DNA of 64,000 nucleotides from contig NW_027096043.1 of the NCBI RefSeq assembly GCF_040115645.1, positions 124,001 through 188,000 of the forward strand. The letters run 5' to 3'. The stretch comes from Euwallacea fornicatus (Eukaryota; Arthropoda; Insecta; Coleoptera; Curculionidae). The translations under genes and the position numbers were made by a program. The number at the start of each line of letters is the position of its first letter. Position 1 is the first letter of the stretch. This document shows positions 12,673-26,753 of this stretch, piece by piece. Under the pieces are notes generated by a model. The model saw nothing but the letters and a program-made list of their open reading frames with translations. It had not been told where the DNA came from and did not search any database.

Positions 12673-15600
12673 GTGGACGAGATCTTCAACATGACACAAC
12701 ACATCATGATTGTTTCGTGTTGAGTTTCCAAGATAAATAGTATTTTATGTGCTCAAACACACAAGTTTTGTGACTTTTCGGAATTTGTAGCTCGATAACT
12801 TCGGGAAATGAACTCCAAAGTTCTTCAACGATGACTCATATTAATTCTGTAGACGAGATCTTCAACATGACACAACACATCATGATTGTTTCGTGTTGAG
12901 TTTCCAAGATAAATAGTATTTTATGTGCTCAAACACACAAGTTTTGTGACTTTTCAGGATTTGTAGCTCGATAACTTCGACAGATGAACTCCAAAGTTCT
13001 TCAACGATGACTCATATTAATCAGGTGGACGAGAACTTCAACTTGGCACAACACATCATGATTGTATCTTGTTGAGCTTCAAAGATAAATAGTATTTTAC
13101 GTGCTCAAACACACAAGTTAAGGGACTTTTCAGGATTTGTAGCTCGATAACTTCGACAAATGAACTCCAAAGTTCGTCAACGATGACTCATATTAATCAG
13201 GTGGACGAGATCTTCAACATGACACAACACATCATGATTGTTTCGTGTTGAGTTTCCAAGATAAATAGTATTTTATGTGCTCAAACACACAAGTTTTGTG
13301 ACTTGTCGGAATTTGTAGCTCGATAACTTCGGCAAATGAACTCCAAAGTTCTTCAACGATGACTCATATTAATTCTGTGGACGAGATCTTCAACATGACA
13401 CAACGCATCATGATTGTTTCGTGTTGAGTTTCCAAGATAAATAGTATTTTATGTGCTCAAACACACAAGTTTTGTGACTTTTCGGAATTTGTAGCTCGAT
13501 AACTTCGGGAAATGAACTCCAAAGTTCTTCAACGATGACTCATATTAATTCTGTAGACGAGATCTTCAACATGACACAACACATCATGATTGTTTCGTGT
13601 TGAGTTTCCAAGATAAATAGTATTTTATGTGCTCAAACACACAAGTTTTGTGACTTTTCAGGATTTGTAGCTCGATAACTTCGACAGATGAACTCCAAAG
13701 TTCTTCAACGATGACTCATATTAATCAGGTGGACGAGAACTTCAACTTGGCACAACACATCATGATTGTATCTTGTTGAGCTTCAAAGATAAATAGTATT
13801 TTACGTGCTCAAACACACAAGTTTTGTGACTTTTCGGAATTTGTAGCTCGATAACTTCGGCAAATGAACTCCAAAGTTCTTCAACGATGACTCATATTAA
13901 TTCTGTAGACGAGATCTTCAACATGACACAACACATCATGATTGTTTCGTGTTGAGTTTCCAAGATAAATAGTATTTTATGTGCTCAAACACACAAGTTA
14001 AGGGACTTTTCAGGATTTGTAGCTCGATAACTTCGACAAATGAACTCCAAAGTTCGTCAACGATGACTCATATTAATCAGGTGGACGAGATCTTCAACAT
14101 GACACAACACATCATGATTGTTTCGTGTTGAGTTTCCAAGATAAATAGTATTTTATGTGCTCAAACACACAAGTTTTGTGACTTTTCGGAATTTGTAGCT
14201 CGATAACTTCGGGAAATGAACTCCAAAGTTCTTCAACGATGACTCATATTAATTCTGTGAACGAGATCTTCAACATGACACAACACATCATGATTGTCTC
14301 GTTTTGAGTTTCCAAGATAAATAGTATTTTATGTGTTCAAACACACAAGTTTTGTGACTTTTCGGAATTTGTAGCTCGATAACTTCGGGAAATGAACTCC
14401 AAAGTTCGTCAACGATGACTCATATTAATTCTGTGGACGAGATTTTCAACATGACACAACACATCATGATTGTCTCGTTTTGAGTTTCCAAGATAAATAG
14501 TATTTTATGTGTTCAAACACACAAGTTTTGTGACTTTTCGGAATTTGTAGCTCGATAACTTCGACAAATGAACTCCAAAGTTGTTCAACAGTGACTCATA
14601 TTAATCAGGTGGACGAGATCTTCAACATGACACAACACATCATGATTGTTTCGTGTTGAGTTTCCAAGATAAATAGTATTTTATGTGCTCAAACACACAA
14701 GTTTTGTGACTTTTCGGAATTTGTAGCTCGATAACTTCGGGAAATGAACTCCAAAGTTCTTCAACGATGACTCATATTAATTCTGTAGACGAGATCTTCA
14801 ACATGACACAACACATCATGATTGTTTCGTGTTGAGTTTCCAAGATAAATAGTATTTTATGTGCTCAAACACACAAGTTTTGTGACTTTTCAGGATTTGT
14901 AGCTCGATAACTTCGACAGATGAACTCCAAAGTTCTTCAACGATGACTCATATTAATCAGGTGGACGAGAACTTCAACTTGGCACAACACATCATGATTG
15001 TATCTTGTTGAGCTTCAAAGATAAATAGTATTTTACGTGCTCAAACACACAAGTTAAGGGACTTTTCAGGATTTGTAGCTCGATAACTTCGACAAATGAA
15101 CTCCAAAGTTCGTCAACGATGACTCATATTAATCAGGTGGACGAGATCTTCAACATGACACAACACATCATGATTGTTTCGTGTTGAGTTTCCAAGATAA
15201 ATAGTATTTTATGTGCTCAAACACACAAGTTTTGTGACTTGTCGGAATTTGTAGCTCGATAACTTCGGCAAATGAACTCCAAAGTTCTTCAACGATGACT
15301 CATATTAATTCTGTGGACGAGATCTTCAACATGACACAACGCATCATGATTGTTTCGTGTTGAGTTTCCAAGATAAATAGTATTTTATGTGCTCAAACAC
15401 ACAAGTTTTGTGACTTTTCGGAATTTGTAGCTCGATAACTTCGGGAAATGAACTCCAAAGTTCTTCAACGATGACTCATATTAATTCTGTAGACGAGATC
15501 TTCAACATGACACAACACATCATGATTGTTTCGTGTTGAGTTTCCAAGATAAATAGTATTTTATGTGCTCAAACACACAAGTTTTGTGACTTTTCAGGAT

Positions 15601-16665
15601 TTGTAGCTCGATAACTTCGACAGATGAACTCCAAAGTTCTTCAACGATGACTCATATTAATCAGGTGGACGAGAACTTCAACTTGGCACAACACATCATG
15701 ATTGTATCTTGTTGAGCTTCAAAGATAAATAGTATTTTACGTGCTCAAACACACAAGTTTTGTGACTTTTCGGAATTTGTAGCTCGATAACTTCGGCAAA
15801 TGAACTCCAAAGTTCTTCAACGATGACTCATATTAATTCTGTAGACGAGATCTTCAACATGACACAACACATCATGATTGTTTCGTGTTGAGTTTCCAAG
15901 ATAAATAGTATTTTATGTGCTCAAACACACAAGTTAAGGGACTTTTCAGGATTTGTAGCTCGATAACTTCGACAAATGAACTCCAAAGTTCGTCAACGAT
16001 GACTCATATTAATCAGGTGGACGAGATCTTCAACATGACACAACACATCATGATTGTTTCGTGTTGAGTTTCCAAGATAAATAGTATTTTATGTGCTCAA
16101 ACACACAAGTTTTGTGACTTTTCGGAATTTGTAGCTCGATAACTTCGGGAAATGAACTCCAAAGTTCTTCAACGATGACTCATATTAATTCTGTGAACGA
16201 GATCTTCAACATGACACAACACATCATGATTGTCTCGTTTTGAGTTTCCAAGATAAATAGTATTTTATGTGTTCAAACACACAAGTTTTGTGACTTTTCG
16301 GAATTTGTAGCTCGATAACTTCGGGAAATGAACTCCAAAGTTCGTCAACGATGACTCATATTAATTCTGTGGACGAGATTTTCAACATGACACAACACAT
16401 CATGATTGTCTCGTTTTGAGTTTCCAAGATAAATAGTATTTTATGTGTTCAAACACACAAGTTTTGTGACTTTTCGGAATTTGTAGCTCGATAACTTCGA
16501 CAAATGAACTCCAAAGTTGTTCAACAGTGACTCATATTAATCAGGTGGACGAGATCTTCAACATGACACAACACATCATGATTGTTTCGTGTTGAGTTTC
16601 CAAGATAAATAGTATTTTATGTGCTCAAACACACAAGTTTTGTGACTTTTCGGAATTTGTAGCTC
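12673..16665 (+). repeat. 11-monomer duplication in the left zone (1,936-bp displacement, 2.06 units)
   Basis: The block 12673-14729 recurs at 14609-16665, displaced by 1,936 bp (11 monomers). Ordered markers are the GTAGAC unit, GACAGATG, the L-type unit with GTTAAGGG, the GTCGG unit with GGCAAATG, a second GTAGAC/L-type pair 704 bp (4 monomers) later, then GATTTTCAAC and AGTTGTTCAACAGTGAC. It ends where AGCTCG becomes AGCTCT at 16666. A 4-monomer repeat (12849 versus 13553) is nested inside the 11-monomer unit. Confidence 0.8.
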
Positions 16666-19600
16666 TATAACTTCGACAAATGAACTCCAAAGTTCTTCAA
16701 CGATGACTCATATTAATCAGGTGGACGAGATCTTCAACATAACACAACACATCATGATTGTTTCGTGTTGAGTTTCCAAGATAAATAGTATTTTATGTGC
16801 TCAAACACACAAGTTTTGTGACTTTTCGGAATTTGTAGCTCGATAACTTCGGCAAATGAACTCCAAAGTTCTTCAACGATGACTCATATTAATTCTGTGA
16901 ACGAGATCTTCAACATGACACAACACATCATGATTGTTTCGTGTTGAGTTTCCAAGATAAATAGTATTTTATGTGCTCAAACACACAAGTTTTGTGACTT
17001 TTCGGAATTTGTAGCTCGATAACTTCGACAAATGAACTCCAAAGTTCTTCAACGATGACTCATATTAATCAGGTGGACGAGATCTTCAACATAACACAAC
17101 ACATCATGATTGTTTCGTGTTGAGTTTCCAAGATAAATAGTATTTTATGTGCTCAAACAGACAAGTTTTGTGACTTTTCGGAATTTGTAGCTCGATAACT
17201 TCGGCAAATGAACTCCAAAGTTCTTCAACGATGACTCATATTAATTCTGTGAACGAGATCTTCAACATGACACAACACATCATGATTGTTTCGTGTTGAG
17301 TTTCCAAGATAAATAGTATTTTATGTGCTCAAACACACAAGTTTTGTGACTATTCGGAATTTGTAGCTCGATAACTTCGGGAAATGAACTCCAAAGTTCT
17401 TCAACGATGACTCATATTAATTCTGTGAACGAGATCTTCAACATGACACAACACATCATGATTGTTTCGTGTTGAGTTTCCAAGATAAATAGTATTTTAT
17501 GTGCTCAAACACACAAGTTTTGTGACTTGTCGGAATTTGTAGCTCGATAACTTCGGCAAATGAACTCCAAAGTTCTTCAACGATGACTCATATTAATTCT
17601 GTGGACGAGATCTTCAACATGACACAACGCATCATGATTGTTTCGTGTTGAGTTTCCAAGATAAATAGTATTTTATGTGCTCAAACACACAAGTTTTGTG
17701 ACTTTTCGGAATTTGTAGCTCGATAACTTCGGGAAATGAACTCCAAAGTTCTTCAACGATGACTCATATTAATTCTGTAGACGAGATCTTCAACATGACA
17801 CAACACATCATGATTGTTTCGTGTTGAGTTTCCAAGATAAATAGTATTTTATGTGCTCAAACACACAAGTTTTGTGACTTTTCAGGATTTGTAGCTCGAT
17901 AACTTCGACAGATGAACTCCAAAGTTCTTCAACGATGACTCATATTAATCAGGTGGACGAGAACTTCAACTTGGCACAACACATCATGATTGTATCTTGT
18001 TGAGCTTCAAAGATAAATAGTATTTTACGTGCTCAAACACACAAGTTTTGTGACTTTTCGGAATTTGTAGCTCGATAACTTCGGCAAATGAACTCCAAAG
18101 TTCTTCAACGATGACTCATATTAATTCTGTAGACGAGATCTTCAACATGACACAACACATCATGATTGTTTCGTGTTGAGTTTCCAAGATAAATAGTATT
18201 TTATGTGCTCAAACACACAAGTTAAGGGACTTTTCAGGATTTGTAGCTCGATAACTTCGACAAATGAACTCCAAAGTTCGTCAACGATGACTCATATTAA
18301 TCAGGTGGACGAGATCTTCAACATGACACAACACATCATGATTGTTTCGTGTTGAGTTTCCAAGATAAATAGTATTTTATGTGCTCAAACACACAAGTTT
18401 TGTGACTTGTCGGAATTTGTAGCTCGATATCTTCGGGAAATGAACTACAAAGTTCTTCAACGATGACTCATATTAATTCTGTGGACGAGATCTTCAACAT
18501 GACACAACGCATCATGATTGTTTCGTGTTGAGTTTCCAAGATAAATAGTATTTTATGTGTTCAAACACACAAGTTTTGTGACTTTTCGGAATTTGTAGCT
18601 CGATAACTTCGGGAAATGAACTCCAAAGTTCTTCAACGATGACTCATATTAATTCTGTGAACGAGATCTTCAACATGACACAACACATCATGATTGTCTC
18701 GTTTTGAGTTTCCAAGATAAATAGTATTTTATGTGTTCAAACACACAAGTTTTGTGACTTTTCGGAATTTGTAGCTCGATAACTTCGGGAAATGAACTCC
18801 AAAGTTCGTCAACGATGACTCATATTAATTCTGTGGACGAGATTTTCAACATGACACAACACATCATGATTGTCTCGTTTTGAGTTTCCAAGATAAATAG
18901 TATTTTATATGTTCAAACACACAAGTTTTGTGACTTTTCGGAATTTGTAGCTCGATAACTTCGACAAATGAACTCCAAAGTTGTTCAACAGTGACTCATA
19001 TTAATCAGGTGGACGAGATCTTCAACATGACACAACACATCATGATTGTTTCGTGTTGAGTTTCCAAGATAAATAGTATTTTATGTGCTCAAACACACAA
19101 GTTTTGTGACTTTTCGGAATTTGTAGCTCTATAACTTCGACAAATGAACTCCAAAGTTCTTCAACGGTGACTCATATTAATCAGGTGGACGAGATCTTCA
19201 ACATAACACAACACATCATGATTGTTTCGTGTTGAGTTTCCAAGATAAATAGTATTTTATGTGCTCAAACACACAAGTTTTGTGACTTTTCGGAATTTGT
19301 AGCTCGATAACTTCGACAAATGAACTCCAAAGTTCTTCAACGATGACTCATATTAATCAGGTGGACGAGATCTTCAACATAACACAACACATCATGATTG
19401 TTTCGTGTTGAGTTTCCAAGATAAATAGTATTTTATGTGCTCAAACACACAAGTTTTGTGACTTTTCGGAATTTGTAGCTCGATAACTTCGGCAAATGAA
19501 CTCCAAAGTTCTTCAACGATGACTCATATTAATTCTGTGAACGAGATCTTCAACATGACACAAAACATCATGATTGTTTCGTGTTGAGTTTCCAAGATAA

Positions 19601-19990
19601 ATAGTATTTCATGTGCTCAAACACACAAGTTTTGTGACTTTTCGGAATTTGTAGCTCGATAACTTCGACAAATGAACTCCAAAGTTCTTCAACGATGACT
19701 CATATTAATCAGGTGGACGAGATCTTCAACATAACACAACACATCATGATTGTTTCGTGTTGAGTTTCCAAGATAAATAGTATTTTATGTGCTCAAACAG
19801 ACAAGTTTTGTGACTTTTCGGAATTTGTAGCTCGATAACTTCGGCAAATGAACTCCAAAGTTCTTCAACGATGACTCATATTAATTCTGTGAACGAGATC
19901 TTCAACATGACACAACACATCATGATTGTTTCGTGTTGAGTTTCCAAGATAAATAGTATTTTATGTGCTCAAACACACAAGTTTTGTGAC
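16193..19990 (+). repeat. 14-15 monomer displaced duplication with a one-monomer expansion
   Basis: The stretch 16193-17350 recurs at 18657-19990. The displacement is 2,464 bp (14 monomers) for the GATTTTC, TTGTTCAACAGTGAC and AGCTCTATAAC markers. It becomes 2,640 bp (15 monomers) for the ATAACAC unit carrying CAAACAGACAAG (17155 and 19795). The extra unit is at 19185-19360. One private base change is TATATGTTC near 18909. The intervening sequence carries another GTAGAC/L-type pair (17777, 17953). Confidence 0.7.
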
Positions 19991-22900
19991 TTTTCGGAAT
20001 TTGTAGCTCGATAACTTCGGCAAATGAACTCCAAAGTTCTTCAACGATGACTCATATTAATTCTGTAGACGAGATCTTCAACATGACACAACGCATCATG
20101 ATTGCTTCGTGTTGAGTTTCCAAGATAAATAGTATTTTATGTGCTCAAACACACAAGTTTTGTGACTTTTCGGAATTTGTAGCTCGATAACTTCGGCAAA
20201 TGAACTCCAAAGTTCTTCAACGATGACTCATATTAATTCTGTGAACGAGATCTTCCACATGACACAACACATCATGATTGTTTCGTGTTGAGTTTCCAAG
20301 ATAAATAGTATTTTATGTGTTCAAACACACAAGTTTTGTGACTTGTCGGAATTTGTAGCTCGATAACTTCGGGAAATGAACTCCAAAGTTCTTCAACGAT
20401 GACTCATATTAATTCTGTGGACGAGATCTTCAACATGACACAACGCATCATGATTGTTTCGTGTTGAGTTTCCAAGATAAATAGTATTTTATGTGTTCAA
20501 ACACACAAGTTTTGTGACTTGTCGGAATTTGTAGCTCGATAACTTCGGGAAATGAACTCCAAAGTTCTTCAATGATTACTCATATTAATTCTGTGAACGA
20601 GATCTTCAACATGACACAACACATCATGATTGTCTCGTTTTGAGTTTCCAAGATAAATAGTATTTTATGTGCTCAAACACACAAATTTTGTGACATTTCA
20701 GGTTTTGTAGCTCGATAACTTCGGCAAATGAACTCCAAAGTTCGTCAACGATGACTCATATTAATTCTGTGGACGAGATCTTCAACATGACACAACGCAT
20801 CATGATTGCTTCGTGTTGAGTTTCCAAGATAAATAGTATTTTATGTGCTCAAACACACAAGTTTTGTGACTTTTCGGAATTTGTAGCTCGATAACTTCGG
20901 CAAATGAACTCCAAAGTTCTTCAACGATGACTCATATTAATTCTGTGAACGAGATCTTCAACATGACACAACACATCATGATTGTCTCGTTTTGAGTTTC
21001 CAAGATAAATAGTATTTTATGTGTTCAAACACACAAGTTTTGTGACTTTTCGGAATTTGTAGCTCGATAACTTCGGGAAATGAACTCCAAAGTTCTTCAA
21101 CGATGACTCATATTAATTCTGTGAACGAGATCTTCAACATGACACAACACATCATGATTGTCTCGTTTTGAGTTTCCAAGATAAATAGTATTTTATGTGC
21201 TCAAACACACAAGTTTTGTGACTTTTCGGAATTTGTAGCTCGATAACTTCGGGAAATGAACTCCAAAGTTCTTCAACGATGACTCATATTAATTCTGTGA
21301 ACGAGATCTTCAACATGACACAACACATCATGATTGTTTCGTGTTGAGTTTCCAAGATAAATAGTATTTTATGTGCTCAAACACACAAGTTTTGTGACTT
21401 TTCGGAATTTGTAGCTCGATAACTTCGGGAAATGAACTCCAAAGTTCTTCAACGATGACTCATATTAATTCTGTGAACGAGATCTTCAACATGACACAAC
21501 ACATCATGATTGTTTCGTGTTGAGTTTCCAAGATAAATAGTATTTTATGTGTTCAAACACACAAGTTTTGTGACTTTTCGGAATTTGTAGCTCGATAACT
21601 TCGACAAATGAACTCCAAAGTTCTTCAACGATGACTCATATTAATCAGGTGGACGAGATCTTCAACATAACACAACACATCATGATTGTTTCGTGTTGAG
21701 TTTCCAAGATAAATAGTATTTTATGTGCTCAAACAGACAAGTTTTGTGACTTTTCGGAATTTGTAGCTCGATAACTTCGGCAAATGAACTCCAAAGTTCT
21801 TCAACGATGACTCATATTAATTCTGTGAACGAGATCTTCAACATGACACAACACATCATGATTGTTTCGTGTTGAGTTTCCAAGATAAATAGTATTTTAT
21901 GTGCTCAAACACACAAGTTTTGTGACTTTTCGGAATTTGTAGCTCGATAACTTCGGCAAATGAACTCCAAAGTTCTTCAACGATGACTCATATTAATTCT
22001 GTAGACGAGATCTTCAACATGACACAACGCATCATGATTGCTTCGTGTTGAGTTTCCAAGATAAATAGTATTTTATGTGCTCAAACACACAAGTTTTGTG
22101 ACTTTTCGGAATTTGTAGCTCGATAACTTCGGCAAATGAACTCCAAAGTTCTTCAACGATGACTCATATTAATTCTGTGAACGAGATCTTCCACATGACA
22201 CAACACATCATGATTGTTTCGTGTTGAGTTTCCAAGATAAATAGTATTTTATGTGTTCAAACACACAAGTTTTGTGACTTGTCGGAATTTGTAGCTCGAT
22301 AACTTCGGGAAATGAACTCCAAAGTTCTTCAACGATGACTCATATTAATTCTGTGGACGAGATCTTCAACATGACACAACGCATCATGATTGTTTCGTGT
22401 TGAGTTTCCAAGATAAATAGTATTTTATGTGTTCAAACACACAAGTTTTGTGACTTGTCGGAATTTGTAGCTCGATAACTTCGGGAAATGAACTCCAAAG
22501 TTCTTCAATGATGACTCATATTAATTCTGTGAACGAGATCTTCAACATGACACAACACATCATGATTGTCTCGTTTTGAGTTTCCAAGATAAATAGTATT
22601 TTATGTGCTCAAACACACAAATTTTGTGACATTTCAGGTTTTGTAGCTCGATAACTTCGGCAAATGAACTCCAAAGTTCGTCAACGATGACTCATATTAA
22701 TTCTGTGGACGAGATCTTCAACATGACACAACGCATCATGATTGCTTCGTGTTGAGTTTCCAAGATAAATAGTATTTTATGTGCTCAAACACACAAGTTT
22801 TGTGACTTTTCGGAATTTGTAGCTCGATAACTTCGGCAAATGAACTCCAAAGTTCTTCAACGATGACTCATATTAATTCTGTGAACGAGATCTTCAACAT

Positions 22901-23207
22901 GACACAACACATCATGATTGTCTCGTTTTGAGTTTCCAAGATAAATAGTATTTTATGTGTTCAAACACACAAGTTTTGTGACTTTTCGGAATTTGTAGCT
23001 CGATAACTTCGGGAAATGAACTCCAAAGTTCTTCAACGATGACTCATATTAATTCTGTGAACGAGATCTTCAACATGACACAACACATCATGATTGTCTC
23101 GTTTTGAGTTTCCAAGATAAATAGTATTTTATGTGCTCAAACACACAAGTTTTGTGACTTTTCGGAATTTGTAGCTCGATAACTTCGGGAAATGAACTCC
23201 AAAGTTC
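19617..23207 (+). repeat. Second 11-monomer displaced duplication in the left zone
   Basis: The block 19617-21271 recurs at 21553-23207, displaced by 1,936 bp. Shared rare markers are CAAACAGACAAG, the GTAGAC unit with CGC and CTTCG, CTTCCACATG, the CAATGAT unit and the M-type unit. The difference noted is GATTACTC near 20577 versus GATGACTC in the second copy. Limits are the flanking mismatches at 19616/21552 and 21272/23208. Composition differs from the 11-monomer unit at 42-53 kb; only the displacement is the same. Confidence 0.75.
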
Positions 23208-23936
23208 GTCAACGATGACTCATATTAATTCTGTGAACGAGATCTTCAACATAACACAACACATCATGATTGTTTCGTGTTGAGTTTCCAAGATAAATAG
23301 TATTTTATGTGCTCAAACACACAAGTTTTGTGACTTTTCGGAATTTGTAGCTCGATAACTTCGACAAATGAACTCCAAAGTTCTTCAACGATAACTCATA
23401 TTAATCAGGTGGACGAGATCTTCAACATAACACAACACATCATGATTGTTTCGTGTTGAGTTTCCAAGATAAATAGTATTTTATGTGCTCAAACAGACAA
23501 GTTTTGTGACTTTTCGGAATTTGTAGCTCGATAACTTCGGCAAATGAACTCCAAAGTTCTTCAACGATGACTCATATTAATTCTGTAGACGAGATCTCCA
23601 ACATGACACAACACATCATGATTGCCTCGTTTTGAGTTTCCAAGATAAATAGTATTTTATGTGCTCAAACACACAAATTTTGTGACATTTCAGGTTTTGT
23701 AGCTCGATAACTTCGGCAAATGAACTCCAAAGTTCGTCAACGATGACTCATATTAATTCTGTGAACGAGATCTTCAACATGACACAACACATCATGATTG
23801 TCTCGTTTTGAGTTTCCAAGATAAATAGTATTTTATGTGCTCAAACACACAAGTTTTGTGACTTTTCGGAATTTGTAGCTCGATAACTTCGGCAAATGAA
23901 CTCCAAAATTCTTCAACGATGACTCATATTAATCAG

Positions 23937-24112
23937 GTTGACGAGAACTTCAACTTGGCACAACGCATCATGATTGTTTCGTGTTGAGTTTCCAAGATAA
24001 ATAGTATTTTATGTGCTCAAACACACAAGTTTTGAGACTTTTCAGGATTTGTAGCTCGATAACTTCGACAAATGAACTCCAAAGTTCTTCAACGATGACT
24101 CATATTAATCAG
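23937..24112 (+). repeat. Chimeric monomer: L-type head joined to canonical body
   Basis: The unit begins with the L-type signature GAACTTCAACTTGGC (A11, T19, G22). From CGCATCATG onward it follows canonical TTTCGTGTTG, AGTTTCC and TTATGTG, lacking A42, T45, C53, A57 and C76. The switch therefore lies between positions 23 and 41. The start is also unusual (GTTGACGAG). The pattern fits crossover or gene conversion between monomers. Confidence 0.75.
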
Positions 24113-24288
24113 GTGGACGAGAACTTCAACTTGGCACAATACATCATGATTGTTTCGTGTTGAGTTTCCAAGATAAATAGTATTTTATGTGCTCAAACAC
24201 ACAAGTTTTGTGACTTTTCGGAATTTGTAGCTCGATAACTTCGGCAAATGAACTCCAAAGTTCTTCAACGATGACTCATATTAATTCT
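24113..24288 (+). repeat. Second L-type/canonical chimera
   Basis: It has the same switch interval as the unit at 23937, but with CAATACATC in place of CAACGCATC and TTTTCGG instead of TTTTCAGG downstream. The shared breakpoint suggests one recombination event followed by duplication and point mutation. Confidence 0.7.
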
Positions 24289-26576
24289 GTAGACGAGATC
24301 TCCAACATGACACAACACATCATGATTGTCTCGTTTTGAGTTTCCAAGATAAATAGTATTTTATGTGCTCAAACACACAAATTTTGTGACATTTCAGGTT
24401 TTGTAGCTCGATAACTTCGGCAAATGAACTCCAAAGTTCTTCAACGATGTCTCATATTAATTCTGTGGATGAGATCTTCAACATGACACAACGCATCATG
24501 ATTGTTTCGTGTTGAGTTTCCAAGATAAATAGTATTTTATGTGTTCAAACACACAAGTTTTGTGACTTGTCGGAATTTGTAGCTCGATAACTTCGGGAAA
24601 TGAACTCCAAAGTTCGTCAACGATGACTCATATTAATTCTGTGGACGAGATCTTCAACATGACACAACACATCATGATCGTCTCGTTTTGAGTTTCCAAG
24701 ATAAATAGTATTTTATGTGCTCAAACACACAAATTTTGTGACATTTCAGGTTTTGTAGCTCGATAACTTCGGCAAATGAACTCCAAAGTTCGTCAACGAT
24801 GACTCATATTAATTCTGTGAACGAGATCTTCAACATGACACAACACATCATGATTGTCTCGTTTTGAGTTTCCAAGATAAATAGTATTTTATGTGCTCAA
24901 ACACACAAGTTTTGTGACTTTTCGGAATTTGTAGCTCGATAACTTCGGCAAATGAACTCCAAAGTTCGTCAACGATGACTCATATTAATTCTGTGAACGA
25001 GATCTTCAACATGACACAACACATCATGATTGTCTCGTTTTGAGTTTCCAAGATAAATAGTATTTTATGTGCTCAAACACACAAGTTTTGTGACTTGTCG
25101 GAATTTGTAGCTCGATAACTTCGGGAAATGAACTCCAAAGTTCTTCAACGATGACTCATATTAATTATGTGGACGAGATCTTCAACATGACACAACACAT
25201 CATGATTGTCTCGTTTTGAGTTTCCAAGATAAATAGTATTTTATGTGCTCAAACACACAAGTTTTGTGACTTGTCGGAATTTGTAGCTCGATAACTTCGG
25301 GAAATGAACTCCAAAGTTCTTCAACGATGACTCATATTAATTCTGTGAACGAGATCTTCAACATGACACAACACATCATGATTGTCTCGTTTTGAGTTTC
25401 CAAGATAAATAGTATTTTATGTGCTCAAACACACAAGTTTTGTGACTTGTCGGAATTTGTAGCTCGATAACTTCGGGAAATGAACTCCAAAGTCCTTCAA
25501 CGATGACTCATATTAATTATGTGGACGAGATCTTCAACATGACACAACGCATCATGATTGTTTCGTGTTGAGTTTCCAAGATAAATAGTATTTTATGTGT
25601 TCAAACACACAAGTTTTGTGACTTGTCGGAATTTGTAGCTCGATAACTTCGGGAAATGAACTCCAAAGTTCTTCAACGATGTCTCATATTAATTCTGTGG
25701 ACGAGATCTTCAACATGACACAACGCATCATGATTGTTTCGTGTTGAGTTTCCAAGATAAATAGTATTTTATGTGTTCAAACACACAAGTTTTGTGACTT
25801 GTCGGAATTTGTAGCTCGATAACTTCGGGAAATGAACTCCAAAGTCCTTCAACGATGACTCATATTAATTATGTGGACGAGATCTTCAACATGACACAAC
25901 GCATCATGATTGTTTCGTGTTGAGTTTCCAAGATAAATAGTATTTTATGTGTTCAAACACACAAGTTTTGTGACTTGTCGGAATTTGTAGCTCGATAACT
26001 TCGGGAAATGAACTCCAAAGTTCTTCAACGATGACTCATATTAATTCTGTGGACGAGATCTTCAACATGACACAACACATCATGATTGTTTCGTGTTGAG
26101 TTTCCAAGATAAATAGTATTTTATGTGTTCAAACACACAAGTTTTGTGACTTGTCGGAATTTGTAGCTCGATAACTTCGGGAAATGAACTCCAAAGTTCT
26201 TCAACGATGTCTCATATTAATTCTGTGGACGAGATCTTCAACATGACACAACGCATCATGATTGTTTCGTGTTGAGTTTCCAAGATAAATAGTATTTTAT
26301 GAGTTCAAACACACAAGTTTTGTGACTTGTCGGAATTTGTAGCTCGATAACTTCGGGAAATGAACTCCAAAGTTCTTCAACGATGACTCATATTAATTCT
26401 GTGGACGAGATCTTCAACATGACACAACGCATCATGATTGTTTCGTGTTGAGTTTCCAAGATAAATAGTATTTTATGTGCTCAAACACACAAGTTTTGTG
26501 ACTTGTCGGAATTTGTAGCTCGATAACTTCGGGAAATGAACTCCAAAGTCCTTCAACGATGACTCATATTAATTAT

Positions 26577-26753
26577 GTGGACGAGATCTTCAACATGACA
26601 CAACGCATCATGATTGTTTCTTGCTGAGTTTCCAAGATAAATAGTATTTTATGTGTTCAAACACACAAAGTTTTGTGACTTGTCGGAATTTGTAGCTCGA
26701 TAACTTCGGGAAATGAACTCCAAAGTTCTTCAACGATGTCTCATATTAATTCT
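26577..26753 (+). repeat. 177-bp monomer with a one-base A insertion (first of three)
   Basis: CACACAAAGTTTTG replaces CACACAAGTTTTG, adding one A near position 92 and shifting the array phase by +1. The unit also has TTCTTGCTGAG. It follows AGTCCTTC and a TAATTAT junction and is followed by GATGTCTC, the same context as the other two insertion-bearing units. Confidence 0.9.

Larger units (their letters stand above)
23585..24464 (+). repeat. Five-monomer cluster with M-type units flanking L-type chimeras
   Basis: Units at 23585 and 24289 share GTAGACGAGATCTCC with the M-type block and lie 704 bp (4 monomers) apart. They enclose an ordinary unit at 23761 and two chimeric units at 23937 and 24113. 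The first has GCCTCG where the second has GTCTCG. This is the last part of the array with L-type sequence and sits just before the change to the right zone. Confidence 0.65.
1..24640 (+). repeat. Left zone of the array: heterogeneous monomer mixture
   Basis: Exactly 140 monomers. This zone is marked by a mixture of TCTCGTTTTG and TTTCGTGTTG units, mostly ACTTTTCGG at 101-109, frequent AATCAG at the monomer junction, the GTTAAGGG variant at 93-100 (last seen near 18,223) and the diverged L-type units. The TAATTAT junction of the right zone is absent, and GATGTCTC first appears only near 24,448. Order is locally scrambled, but several multi-monomer duplications are visible. The variant mixture suggests an older or less recently homogenised part of the array than the right zone; this is an inference from diversity, not a measured age. 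Confidence 0.75.
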
